This document shows, one piece after another, positions 26,314 to 36,895 of a stretch of 64,000 nucleotides of DNA (position 1 is the stretch's first letter; each line of letters starts with the position of its first letter). The stretch spans positions 43,205 to 107,204 of the forward strand of contig JALHMS010000015.1 in assembly GCA_022843925.1 (NCBI GenBank). The letters run 5' to 3'. Source of the stretch: Burkholderiales bacterium (GTDB taxonomy: Bacteria > Pseudomonadota > Gammaproteobacteria > Burkholderiales > Ga0077523). The position numbers and the translations under genes were made by a program. The notes under the pieces were generated by a model that was not told the origin of the DNA, searched no databases, and worked only from the letters and a program-made list of their open reading frames with translations.

Positions 26314-26402
26314 GTAGGAGCGGGCCATGCCCGCGAAAGCGATGGTTCCGGGTGAAGCGTTTCCTTGCATCGACCGCTTTCGCGGGCATGGCCCGCTCCT
26401 AC
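26314..26402. repeat. REP family 2 inverted pair (single BIME)
   Basis: This is a near-perfect pair: GTAGGAGCGGGCCATGCCCG at the left and CGGGCATGGCCCGCTCCTAC at the right, 89 bp overall. It lies between the divergent RlmN-like gene and the hypothetical gene at 26550. The two arms can pair with each other almost completely. Confidence 0.93.
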
Positions 26403-26549
26403 AAGAGCATCGCCCGAAGCCACGAGGGGACGTGCAATGGGCCCGCCGCTTGTTTTTGCGGCCCACGGCCGACCCGCTCCGACGCAACGACGCCCATGGA
26501 TTCCCGGCGTACGATCGGGGCAACGTCACCTGTCCCCCGGCGCACCCCC

Positions 26550-27005
26550 ATGCTCAACTCCTCGACCCTCCTCACGGCGCTCCAGACCTTCCTCGATCAG
26601 CGGCGCGTCGACGTCGAGCGCCTGACGGCCGAACCGATGGTGATGGCGATGTTCGACTGGATGCGTTTCGCCAAGGTGGCGTCCGTCGAAGGGCCACCGG
26701 TGGCCGACGTGCTCGTCTACCGCTACGGCGGCTGGTCGGAGGGTTGCGCGACCGGCTTCAAGCTCAGCCTGCTCCGCCGCGTCTCGGAGCGCGATGCCGA
26801 GGGCCAGGTCACCGACTGGTACGCGGGCATCACCCTCATGTTCGAGCCCAGCCGGTATGCGGGCCTCGCGCCCTTCAGCACCGTCTCCACCGATTGGCCC
26901 TCGATCGAGGCGTTCCTGCACGCGATCGAGAGCTCGCCCGCCTACAAGGCGTCCGCCTCGACGATGCCCATGGGTGTCGTGATGGAGAGCGGTGGCCTTC
27001 GGTAG
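26550..27005 (+). CDS. Hypothetical protein
   Basis: I do not recognise this protein of 151 residues. It begins MLNSSTLLTALQTFLDQRRV and looks soluble, with no signal peptide or membrane segment. The middle is rich in aromatic residues (YRYGGWSEGCATGFKL, TDWYAGITLMFEP), and the C-terminus has a serine/methionine-rich segment (SASTMPMGVVMESGG). ATG 26550 is the first start compatible with leaving the REP pair outside the gene. It stands alone between that pair and the inverted-repeat element at 27070. Confidence 0.65.
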   Translation: MLNSSTLLTALQTFLDQRRVDVERLTAEPMVMAMFDWMRFAKVASVEGPPVADVLVYRYGGWSEGCATGFKLSLLRRVSERDAEGQVTDWYAGITLMFEPSRYAGLAPFSTVSTDWPSIEAFLHAIESSPAYKASASTMPMGVVMESGGLR

Positions 27006-27069
27006 CCGGTGCCGATCGATGCGATGAACGTCGCCCCGCGGGTGTACGCTCGGGCGGGTAATCCCGATC

Positions 27070-27239
27070 GCTAGGCGCCTGTCGGACTTGGGTGATCGAT
27101 AGCGAAACGGCGGGCGAGCGAGGACAGATTTTGACGATTTCGACGAACGTATCGGGAATACGTGAGGAGAAAGCGGCGGAATATGGACCGCTCTCCCACC
27201 GTTGCAGCCGAATCATCGCAAGTCCGACAGACGCCTAGC
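27070..27239. repeat. 170-bp inverted-repeat element upstream of HNH gene
   Basis: The ends are 21-bp inverted repeats with one mismatch: GCTAGGCGCCTGTCGGACTT at the left and the complement of GCTAGGCGTCTGTCGGACTT at the right. A second inner pair (AACGGCGGGCGAGCG versus AACGGTGGGAGAGCG) extends the symmetry, and the centre holds ACGTAT CGGGA ATACGT, a perfect small hairpin. The whole could fold as a rod with a terminal loop. It ends 24 bp before the HNH start, so it could be a MITE-like element or a structured 5' leader. Confidence 0.8.
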
Positions 27240-27263
27240 CACGCCCCCGCAGGAGGCAGTCGC

Positions 27264-27827
27264 ATGATCCGATGGATTCTTGCCCTCGACACCGCCGGCA
27301 CACCCCGCAACTGGGTGAGCGCGGAGACCGCAGTGGGCTACTACGCGCGGTCGCTCGTCGTCTACGGCATCGGCAAACGGCAGCTCGTCTTCCGTGGCGG
27401 GCGACAGCGCAACGGCGAGCGGTCCGTGATCCGGGTGGACAACATCATCGCGGTGCGCGGCGTCGATCACGCCAGCGCGATGTACCAGGGCGTCCCGCGG
27501 CTCTCGAATCCCAAGCTGTTCGCGCGCGACCGGCGCCTGTGCGCCTACTGCGGTGGTCGGTTCCGCACGAGCACGCTGTCCCGGGAGCACGTGGTGCCGG
27601 TGTCCCGCGGTGGACGTGACGTCTGGACGAACGTGGTGACGGCCTGCCGCGACTGCAACGCCCGCAAGAGCGACCGCACCCCCGAGGAATCCGGGATGCG
27701 GCTTCTCTACCTGCCCTACGTGCCGTCGCGCTGGGAGGACTTCATCCTCGCCAATCGCGACATCCGTGCTGACCAGATGGAGTACCTGCTGGCCAAGGTG
27801 CCGGCGGAGAGCCGGCTCAGGAACTGA
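27264..27827 (+). CDS. HNH endonuclease
   Basis: This protein has 187 residues. The HNH core lies near residues 90-140, with a zinc pair CAYC, then SREHVVPVSRGGRDVWTNVV and CRDCNARK. This gives the Cys4-zinc-supported HNH arrangement of McrA-like nucleases. The N-terminal ~85 residues (MIRWILALDTAGTPRNWV) form a separate, unrecognised domain. AGGAGG eight bases before the ATG at 27264 fixes the start. The gene lies directly after the 170-bp inverted-repeat element and has no methylase neighbour, so it is not an obvious restriction system. The target is unknown. Confidence 0.88.
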   Translation: MIRWILALDTAGTPRNWVSAETAVGYYARSLVVYGIGKRQLVFRGGRQRNGERSVIRVDNIIAVRGVDHASAMYQGVPRLSNPKLFARDRRLCAYCGGRFRTSTLSREHVVPVSRGGRDVWTNVVTACRDCNARKSDRTPEESGMRLLYLPYVPSRWEDFILANRDIRADQMEYLLAKVPAESRLRN

Positions 27828-27832
27828 TCGAT

Positions 27833-27856
27833 CGCGGACAGGTATCCGCGAATTTC
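27833..27856 (+). terminator. Probable intrinsic terminator after HNH gene
   Basis: CGCGGA pairs with TCCGCG around a six-base loop and is followed by AATTTCCC. It starts six bases after the HNH stop codon. The stem is short, so the call is moderate. Confidence 0.55.
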
Positions 27857-27975
27857 CCTCGCCGGACTGCAGCCGGCGCTCCGGGCAGACCCGCGGCGCC
27901 CTTCGGTTGACTTCGAAATCATCCGCGTGCATAAGGCCGGGGTTCCTCCGGCACCGGCCGGATTCCGGGAGTCCC

Positions 27976-29055
27976 ATGCGCACAGCCATCCTCGGCGGCG
28001 GCCACGGTTGTTACGCGGCCGCGGCCGATCTTTCCGAACAGGGCCACGAGGTGCGTCTCTGGCGGCGTGACGCGGCGGCGCTCGCCCCGCTCCTCGCCGA
28101 CCCGGTCATCGGGTTGAAGGACATCGACGGTCACCGCGGCGTCCGCATCGCGCTTGCCACGGTCGACATCGGCGAGGCCCTGCGCGGCGCGCGATTGATC
28201 GTGATTCCGTCGCCCGCGCTCGCGCAGGACGACATCGCGCGCGCCATGGCGCCACACCTCGTCGATGGCCAGGTCGTCTTCCTCCCGCCGGGCACCTTCG
28301 GCAGTGTCGCGATGGCCCGGGCCGTCCGTGCGGCGGGCTGCACGGCCGACGTGCTCTGGGCCGAGACCGGCACGCTGCCCTATCTCGCGCGGAAGCACGG
28401 CCCCGCAGAGGTTGCGATCACCATCCGCGCCGTCCGTCTTCCCACGGGCGTGTACCCTGCGCAGCGATCGGAAGAGGCCCTGGCGGTGATCCGCGAGGTG
28501 TACCCGGCGGTGGTGCCGTGCGGCGACGCGCTCTCCGGGGCCCTCATGAACGCCGGGCCGATCATCCACCCGCCGCTCATCCTGATGAACGCCGCCCCGC
28601 TGCAGCACTTCGAGAGCTGGGACATCCACCACGAAGGCACCACGCCCGCCGTGCGCGCGGTGACCGACCGCCTCGACGCCGAACGCATCGCGGTGCGCGA
28701 AGCCCTCGGCTACGGTGCCCCGCACTTCCCGCTCGCGGATCACTACACGGGCGATCGCTGGATGTACGGCGACGCCCACAAGCGCCTCGTCGATTCCGGC
28801 GACTGGCGCGAGCACATCGACCTGCACACGCATCGCTACATGACCGAGGACGTCGTGATGGGGCTGGCGTTCCTCGCCTCCGTCGCACGCTGGGCCGGCT
28901 GCGATGCGCCGGTGGCGCACGGCCTGCTGGCCGTGGCGGGCGGTATCCTGGGGCGGGATCTCCGGACCGGGCCCCGGACCCTGGAAGCCATGGGACTCTA
29001 CGGTCTCGATCGCGACGCGATGGCCGTCGCACTCGCAGAGGGTTTCACATCATGA
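27976..29055 (+). CDS. Octopine/nopaline dehydrogenase family protein
   Basis: This NAD(P)-dependent oxidoreductase has 359 residues. The N-terminal Rossmann motif is AILGGGHGCYAAAADL. The C-terminal half carries the opine-dehydrogenase-type helical domain, with the conserved INAGPIIHPP-like segment read here as MNAGPIIHPPLILMN. Family members reduce imines formed from 2-oxo acids and amino acids, or run the reverse oxidation. The substrate here is unknown. The stop overlaps the next ATG by four bases (ATGA), and the following genes are a hydroxyacyl-CoA dehydrogenase and a TRAP transporter, so a catabolic operon is likely. Confidence 0.83.
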   Translation: MRTAILGGGHGCYAAAADLSEQGHEVRLWRRDAAALAPLLADPVIGLKDIDGHRGVRIALATVDIGEALRGARLIVIPSPALAQDDIARAMAPHLVDGQVVFLPPGTFGSVAMARAVRAAGCTADVLWAETGTLPYLARKHGPAEVAITIRAVRLPTGVYPAQRSEEALAVIREVYPAVVPCGDALSGALMNAGPIIHPPLILMNAAPLQHFESWDIHHEGTTPAVRAVTDRLDAERIAVREALGYGAPHFPLADHYTGDRWMYGDAHKRLVDSGDWREHIDLHTHRYMTEDVVMGLAFLASVARWAGCDAPVAHGLLAVAGGILGRDLRTGPRTLEAMGLYGLDRDAMAVALAEGFTS

Positions 29056-30035
29056 AGGTGGACCGACCGCATATCGCGATCGCCGGTGCCGGCCGCATGG
29101 GCCGCAGCATCGCGGTGGCATTCGCCCACGGTGGCTACGAGGTCGACGTCATCGACTTCAAGCCCCGGCCGGATGACGAGTTCGAATGGCTGGCCGGGGA
29201 GGCGCGCGCCGAGATCATGGCGACGCTCCACGCTCTCGCCGCGCTCGATGCCATCCCGCGCGATGCCGTCGATGCCGTGGCGCGGCGCGTGACGCTGCTG
29301 CCCCAGCGCGCCTCGGAGGTCGTGCTGCAGCGGGCCGACGTGGTGTTCGAGGCGGTTCCGGAAACGCTGGAGGCCAAGCGCGATGCCCTCGGCCGCATCG
29401 CCGCCGCGGTGGGGCCCGGTGCGACTATCGCCTCGACGACGTCCACGATCCTGTCGACCGAACTGGCCGGCTTCGTGGCGCGGCCGGAGCGCTTCCTGAA
29501 CGCGCACTGGCTGAACCCCGCGTTCCTCGTGCCCCTCGTCGAGTTGAGCCCGCACGCGACCACGTCGCGCCACGTCGTCGCCTGGCTCCGCGCGATGCTC
29601 GAGGACATCGGCAAGGTGCCGGTGGAGTGCGCACCGTCGCCCGGGTACATCGTGCCGCGGTTGCAGGCGCTGATCATGAACGAGGCGGCGCGGATGGTGG
29701 AGGAGGGCGTCGCCACCGCCGAGGAGATCGACCGCGCGACGCGCTTCGGCCTCGGCCTGCGTTTCGCCTCCGTGGGCGTGCTGGAGTTCATCGACTACGG
29801 CGGCAACGACATCCTCTATCACGCGAGCCGCTATCTGGCGGAGCGCGTGTCGCACGAGCGCTTCTCGCCGCCGGACATCGTCGACCGGAACATGAAGGAT
29901 GGCCGCAACGGCATGAAGAGCGGCGAAGGCTTCTTCGATCACAAGGCGCGCGACGGGGCCGCGTATCGTCAGGACGTGCTGGCGCGGACCCTCGGGATGC
30001 TGCGACACTTCGGGCTGCACCGGCCACCGCGCTGA
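29052..30035 (+). CDS. 3-hydroxyacyl-CoA dehydrogenase family protein
   Basis: This protein of 327 residues resembles the 3-hydroxybutyryl-CoA dehydrogenases. It has the NAD-binding GAGRMGRSIAVAFAHGGYEV, the STTSTILSTELA segment, the HWLNPAFLVPLVEL active-site region containing the catalytic His, and C-terminal SPGYIVPRLQALIMNEA. It should oxidise a 3-hydroxyacyl group, on CoA or a free acid, with NAD. It is coupled to the opine-dehydrogenase-like gene and lies 48 bp before dctP, which points to breakdown of the compound brought in by the transporter. Confidence 0.88.
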   Translation: MKVDRPHIAIAGAGRMGRSIAVAFAHGGYEVDVIDFKPRPDDEFEWLAGEARAEIMATLHALAALDAIPRDAVDAVARRVTLLPQRASEVVLQRADVVFEAVPETLEAKRDALGRIAAAVGPGATIASTTSTILSTELAGFVARPERFLNAHWLNPAFLVPLVELSPHATTSRHVVAWLRAMLEDIGKVPVECAPSPGYIVPRLQALIMNEAARMVEEGVATAEEIDRATRFGLGLRFASVGVLEFIDYGGNDILYHASRYLAERVSHERFSPPDIVDRNMKDGRNGMKSGEGFFDHKARDGAAYRQDVLARTLGMLRHFGLHRPPR

Positions 30036-30083
30036 GGTTGCGCCCCCGCGACGGGCGGCGAGACATTCGGAGACAGGACACCC

Positions 30084-31085
30084 ATGACCCCATCGACCCC
30101 CGCCCGCAAGCGCCTGCGGGCGATCCTCGGCGCAGCCGTCGTCGCGCTGACTGCGACGCTGACCGCGTCACTGCCCGCCGCGGCCCAGGAGATCACGCTC
30201 CGCGCCGCGAACGCCTTCCAGGAGGGCACGTACTACGCGCGGAACTTCGAGCGCTTCGTGAAGAAGGTGAACGAGGAGGGCAAGGGCCTCGTGCAGGTCA
30301 ACTACGTGGGCGGTCCGAAGGCGATCCCCACGTTCGAGCTGGCGAACGCCGTGCGCGGCGGTGTCGTCGACCTCGCGAATACGACCACGTCGTTCACCAC
30401 GAGCGTCGTCCCCGAGGGTCTCGCCTTCAACTACACGCATCTCACGATGGCCGAGATGCGGAAGAACGGCACGCTCGACTACCTGAACCGGATCTTCATG
30501 GAGAAGGGGCTGTACTACTACGCCCGCACCGGCGAGGGCATCCAGTACTACATCTACACGAACCGGAGGATCGACCGCGCCGACCTCACCGGTTTCAAGA
30601 TGCGCATCGCGCCCATCTACCGCGACTTCTTCCAGAAGCTCGGCGCGCAGGTGGTGCAGATCGCCCCGGGCGAGGTCTACACCGCGCTGGAACGCGGCGT
30701 CGTCGACGGCTACGGCTGGCCGCTCATCGGCATCTTCGATCTCGGCTGGCACGAGCGCACTAAGTACCGCGTCGAGCCCGGCTTCTACGCGATCGAGCTG
30801 GGCGTGATCTTCAACGCGAATACGTGGAAGCGCCTCAACCCGCAGCAGCGCCAGTTCCTCGAGAAGCAGGCCCAGTGGCTCGAGAGCCTCAACGTCGACA
30901 TGGGCGGCAAGGATGCCCAGGCCGAGCTGAAGCGCCAGCAGGACGCCAACATCCAGGTGATCAAGCTCGACGACGCGCAGGCGAAGCTGCTCGTGAAGAC
31001 GGCCAACGATGCCGCGTGGGCCGCCATCGTGGCGTCCAGCCCCGCGCACGGCGCGAAGCTCCGGGAGATGATGGCGCCGAAGTGA
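30084..31085 (+). CDS. dctP: TRAP transporter solute-binding protein (DctP)
   Basis: This periplasmic binding protein has 333 residues. A signal peptide (LRAILGAAVVALTATLTASLPAAAQ) is followed by the DctP fold. The family features FKMRIAPIYRDFFQKLGAQVV and APGEVYTALERGVVDGYGWPLIG contain the Arg and the helix that bind a carboxylate. The aromatic/Tyr-rich pocket region GLYYYARTGEGIQYYIYTNRR may reflect a larger ligand. It delivers substrate to the DctQ/DctM pair encoded directly downstream. Confidence 0.9.
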   Translation: MTPSTPARKRLRAILGAAVVALTATLTASLPAAAQEITLRAANAFQEGTYYARNFERFVKKVNEEGKGLVQVNYVGGPKAIPTFELANAVRGGVVDLANTTTSFTTSVVPEGLAFNYTHLTMAEMRKNGTLDYLNRIFMEKGLYYYARTGEGIQYYIYTNRRIDRADLTGFKMRIAPIYRDFFQKLGAQVVQIAPGEVYTALERGVVDGYGWPLIGIFDLGWHERTKYRVEPGFYAIELGVIFNANTWKRLNPQQRQFLEKQAQWLESLNVDMGGKDAQAELKRQQDANIQVIKLDDAQAKLLVKTANDAAWAAIVASSPAHGAKLREMMAPK

Positions 31086-31155
31086 GGGCGGGTCCGCGCT
31101 GCCGGTGACGGCGGCGCGCGATGATCACCACCGGTCCTCCGGCCGCTCTTCCGAC

Positions 31156-31656
31156 ATGCCGCCGACACCCATGCGTGCCTGGTCCGTCCTGATGAATGCC
31201 TGCGGCGTGCTCGCCGCGCTGGTGATCGGCGCCATCGCAGCCGCGGTGAGTTACGACGTCATCGGCCGCAACGTCGGCCTGCCGAGTCTGCCGTGGATCG
31301 TCGAAGTCTCGGAGATGGCGCTGCCGCTCGCCACGCTGCTCGCCGCGCCGTGGCTCCTGCATCGCAACCAGCACGTCCGGCTCGACATCCTCGACGCCCG
31401 CCTGTCGCCCGGCTGGCGCGCCGCGATGGATCGCCTCGTGGCCCTCGTCGGACTGGTCGTTTGTGCCGTCATCGTCTGGTACGCGGTCGCCGTGATCCGA
31501 GACAACATCGCCATCGGTGCGATGGTGATGAAGAGCCTCGTCTTCCCCGAATGGTGGCTGTACGTGCCGGTCCCGCTCAGCTTCGGGCTGATGACCGTGG
31601 AGTTCGCGCGACGTCTCGTGATGCCGACCGCGCGTGCGTCACGGGCGGGGGCCTGA
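31156..31656 (+). CDS. dctQ: TRAP transporter small membrane subunit (DctQ)
   Basis: This integral membrane protein has 166 residues and four predicted helices, including VLAALVIGAIAAAVSYDVIG and VALVGLVVCAVIVWYAVAVI. The DctQ signature is around EVSEMALPLATLLAAPWLLHRNQHVRLDIL. It forms the scaffold of the TRAP transporter. The ATG at 31156 is chosen over the track's GTG at 31105. The ATG five codons later (31171) is also possible. The stop lies two bases before the dctM ATG, so the permease genes are coupled. Confidence 0.87.
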   Translation: MPPTPMRAWSVLMNACGVLAALVIGAIAAAVSYDVIGRNVGLPSLPWIVEVSEMALPLATLLAAPWLLHRNQHVRLDILDARLSPGWRAAMDRLVALVGLVVCAVIVWYAVAVIRDNIAIGAMVMKSLVFPEWWLYVPVPLSFGLMTVEFARRLVMPTARASRAGA

Positions 31657-31658
31657 CG

Positions 31659-32975
31659 ATGCTCTGGTGGCAGACCCTCGCGATGCTCTTCGGCATCCTC
31701 ACGGTGCTGCTGCTCGTGGGGATGCCTGCAGCCTTTGCCTTCCTGGCGATCAACCTCGTGGGCGCCATCGTCTATCTCGGCGGTGAGCCGGGGCTGATGC
31801 AGGTGGTGCGCAACGGCGTCGCCGCCATCACCAACTTCTCGCTCACGCCGATTCCGCTCTTCGTGCTGATGGGCGAGGTGCTGTTCCACACGGGCGTCGC
31901 GATGAAGGCGATCGATGCCTTCGACCAGCTCATCTGGCGCGTGCCCGGCCGGCTCGCCGTCGTGGCGGTCGTGGCCGGCACAGTGTTCTCCGCGATCTCG
32001 GGGTCGACCATCGCCACGACCGCACTGCTGGGCGGTCTTCTGCTGCCCGAGATGCTGAAGCGGGGCTACCATCCGCGCATGGCGATGGGCCCGATCATGG
32101 CCATCGGCGGTGTCGACATGCTGATTCCGCCGTCGGCGCTCACGGTGCTGCTGGGCAGTCTGTCGGGCATCTCGATCTCGGGGCTGCTCATCGCGGGCGT
32201 CGTGCCCGGCATCCTCCTCGCGGCGCTCTTCGTCGGATACATCGTGCTCCGCGCGAAGCTCGATCCGTCGCTCGCGCCGCGCTTCGAGCACACGCGCCTG
32301 CACGGTTGGGCGCGGTGGCGGCCGCTGGTCGTGTACGTCACGCCGCTCGTGGCGATCTTCGTGGTGGTGATCGTCGCGATGTCCGCGGGGTGGGCGACGC
32401 CCACGGAGTCCGCAGCGATCGGTGCGCTGGCGACGGTGATCGTGTCCGTGCTCTACCGGTCGCTCACGTGGGGGTCGCTGCTCGAGGCACTGAAGGGCAC
32501 CGCGGCCATCTCGGGCGTGATCCTCTTCATCATCGTGGGTGCGACCACGTTCTCGCAGATCCTGTCGTTCTCTGGTGCGACGAACGGGCTCGTGACGCTG
32601 GTGCAGGACGCCGCGCTCCAACGGTGGATGGTGCTGGCGATCATGATGGGCATCCTGCTGGTGCTGGGCTGCTTCCTCGACCAGGTGAGCATGATGCTCA
32701 TCACGCTGCCGTTCTACCTGCCACTAGCGCAGCACTTCCAGTTCGACATGCTGTGGTTCGGCGTGATGTTCCTGATCTGCATGCAGCTCGGCCTGCTGAC
32801 GCCGCCGTTCGGCATGCTGCTCTTCACCATGCGCAGCGTGGCACCCGCATCGGTGCAGACCAGCGAGATTTTCCGCGCAGTGATGCCGTATGTGCTGTTC
32901 GGGTTGGTGATGCTGGGACTGGTGGCGTTCGTGCCGGCGGTGGCGACGTGGTTGCCGGGGGTGTTGTTGAAGTAG
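31659..32975 (+). CDS. dctM: TRAP transporter large membrane subunit (DctM)
   Basis: This inner-membrane transport subunit has 438 residues and about 12 hydrophobic helices. Family marks include TPIPLFVLMGEVLFHTGVA, ISGSTIATTALLGGLLLPEM, IPPSALTVLLGSLSGISI and the C-terminal LLTPPFGMLLFTMR. Na+-coupled uptake of an organic acid is the family function. The gene ends about 15 bp before BIME array 2, which fills the whole gap to the convergent copA. Confidence 0.93.
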   Translation: MLWWQTLAMLFGILTVLLLVGMPAAFAFLAINLVGAIVYLGGEPGLMQVVRNGVAAITNFSLTPIPLFVLMGEVLFHTGVAMKAIDAFDQLIWRVPGRLAVVAVVAGTVFSAISGSTIATTALLGGLLLPEMLKRGYHPRMAMGPIMAIGGVDMLIPPSALTVLLGSLSGISISGLLIAGVVPGILLAALFVGYIVLRAKLDPSLAPRFEHTRLHGWARWRPLVVYVTPLVAIFVVVIVAMSAGWATPTESAAIGALATVIVSVLYRSLTWGSLLEALKGTAAISGVILFIIVGATTFSQILSFSGATNGLVTLVQDAALQRWMVLAIMMGILLVLGCFLDQVSMMLITLPFYLPLAQHFQFDMLWFGVMFLICMQLGLLTPPFGMLLFTMRSVAPASVQTSEIFRAVMPYVLFGLVMLGLVAFVPAVATWLPGVLLK

Positions 32976-32984
32976 GGGTGGGGG

Positions 32985-34110
32985 ACAGCGGCGCGATCGA
33001 CGCGCGCGTTCCTGGACGCGCTGCTGCGCCAAAGCCATCGCGGCGTCGAGCGAAGCTCGACCCACGAAGGACCTTCGCCACTGGATTCCGCGATGCTGGA
33101 AACAACCCCCGTGGGTCGGGCTTCGCCCGACGCCTGCGCGCCCGGATTCATCGCTGCGTCCAAGCCATCGCCGCGTCGAGCGAAGCTCGACCCACGAAGG
33201 ACCTTCGCCACTGGATTCCGCGATGCTGGAAACAACCCCCGTGGGTCGGGCTCCGCCCGACGCCCGAGTTCCCGGATTCGCAGCTGAGCCCAAGCCATCG
33301 CCGCGTCGAGCGAAGCTCGACCCACGAAGGACCTTCGCCACTGGATTCCGCGATGCTGGAAACAACCCCCGTGGGTCGGGCTCCGCCCGACGCCCGAGTT
33401 CCTGGATTCGCAGCTGAGCCCAAGCCATCGCCGCGTCGAGCGAAGCTCGACCCACGAAGGACCTTCGCCACTGGATTCCGCGATGCTGGAAACAACCCCC
33501 GTGGGTCGGGCTCCGCCCGACGCCCGAGTTCCTGGATTCGCAGCTGAGCCCAAGCCATCGCCGCGTCGAGCGATGCTCGACCGACGAAGGACCTTCGCCA
33601 CTGGATTCCGCGATGCTGGAAACAACCCCCGTGGGTCGGGCTCCGCCCGACGCCCGCGTTTCTGGATTCACTGCTGTGCCCAAGCCATCGCCGCGTCGAG
33701 CGAAGCTCGACCCACGAAGGACCTTCGCCACTGGATTCCGCGATGCTGGAAACAACCCCCGTGGGTCGGGCTCCGCCCGACGCCCGCGTTCCCGGATTCG
33801 CTGCTGAGCCCAAGCCATCGCCGCGTCGAGCGATGCTCGATCCACGAAGGACCTTCGCCACTGGATTCCGCGATGCTGGAAACAACCCCCGTGGGTCGGG
33901 CTCCGCCCGACGCCCGAGTTCCTGGATTCGCAGCTGAGCCCAAGCCATCGCCGCGTCGAGCGAAGCTCGACCCACGAAAGAAGTCGCTCCTGGATTCGTT
34001 GGCGCTGGAAACAACCCCCGTGGGTCGGGCTCCGCCCGACGCCCGAGTTCCTGGATTCGCAGCTGAGCCCAAGCCATCGCCGCGTCGAGCGATGCTCGAC
34101 CCACGAAGGG
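32985..34110. repeat. BIME tandem array 2 (REP family 1, 130-bp period)
   Basis: Box A heads (GTGGGTCGGG) start at 33111, 33241, 33371, 33501, 33631, 33761 and 33891, exactly 130 bp apart, then at 34020 after 129 bp. A partial unit precedes them. Box B appears as GTCGAGCGAAGCTCGAC or GTCGAGCGATGCTCGAC, both perfect palindromes. Orientation matches array 1. The array occupies all of the gap between the convergent dctM and copA. No gene inside it is credible. Confidence 0.95.
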
Positions 34111-34123
34111 CTTCTCAACGCTT

Positions 34124-36601
<2,478 letters not shown>

Positions 36602-36688
36602 TGCCTCTGCGGATCACGCTGTCTCGGGGATGTGGAGTATGGACCGGTCGCGAGGGGCGTGTCCGCAGCGGATGCGCCATCATGTTTC

Positions 36689-36816
36689 GGAGCGGGCCAT
36701 GCTTTTGTAGGAGCGGGCCATGCCCGCGAAAGCGTCGGTTCCGGTTGAAGCGTTTCCTCGCGCTCATCGCTTTCGGGGCCATGGGCCCCTCCTACAAGGG
36801 CATGGCCCGCTCCTAC
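36689..36816. repeat. REP family 2 pair with nested heads at both ends
   Basis: A GGAGCGGGCCATGC fragment at 36689 is followed 21 bp later by a full GTAGGAGCGGGCCATGCCCG REP. At the other end CTCCTAC (36789-36795) is repeated 21 bp later. The pair lies between the divergent copA and ligase genes, so it occupies their promoter region (36602-36895). Confidence 0.9.
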
Positions 36817-36895
36817 AGGCCCATGGCCGGCACAGCGGGCCGACGATCCGTGATGGCCATGGCCCGTTCGGCCACCGGCGAGCCACAATCCCCCC

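Noticed and set aside
27264-27827. HNH gene as part of a restriction-modification system
   Set aside because: No methylase or specificity gene is adjacent; neighbours are metabolic or unknown.
33111-34110. CRISPR array
   Set aside because: Repeats are ~130 bp without unique spacers of constant size, contain REP palindromes and have no cas genes nearby.
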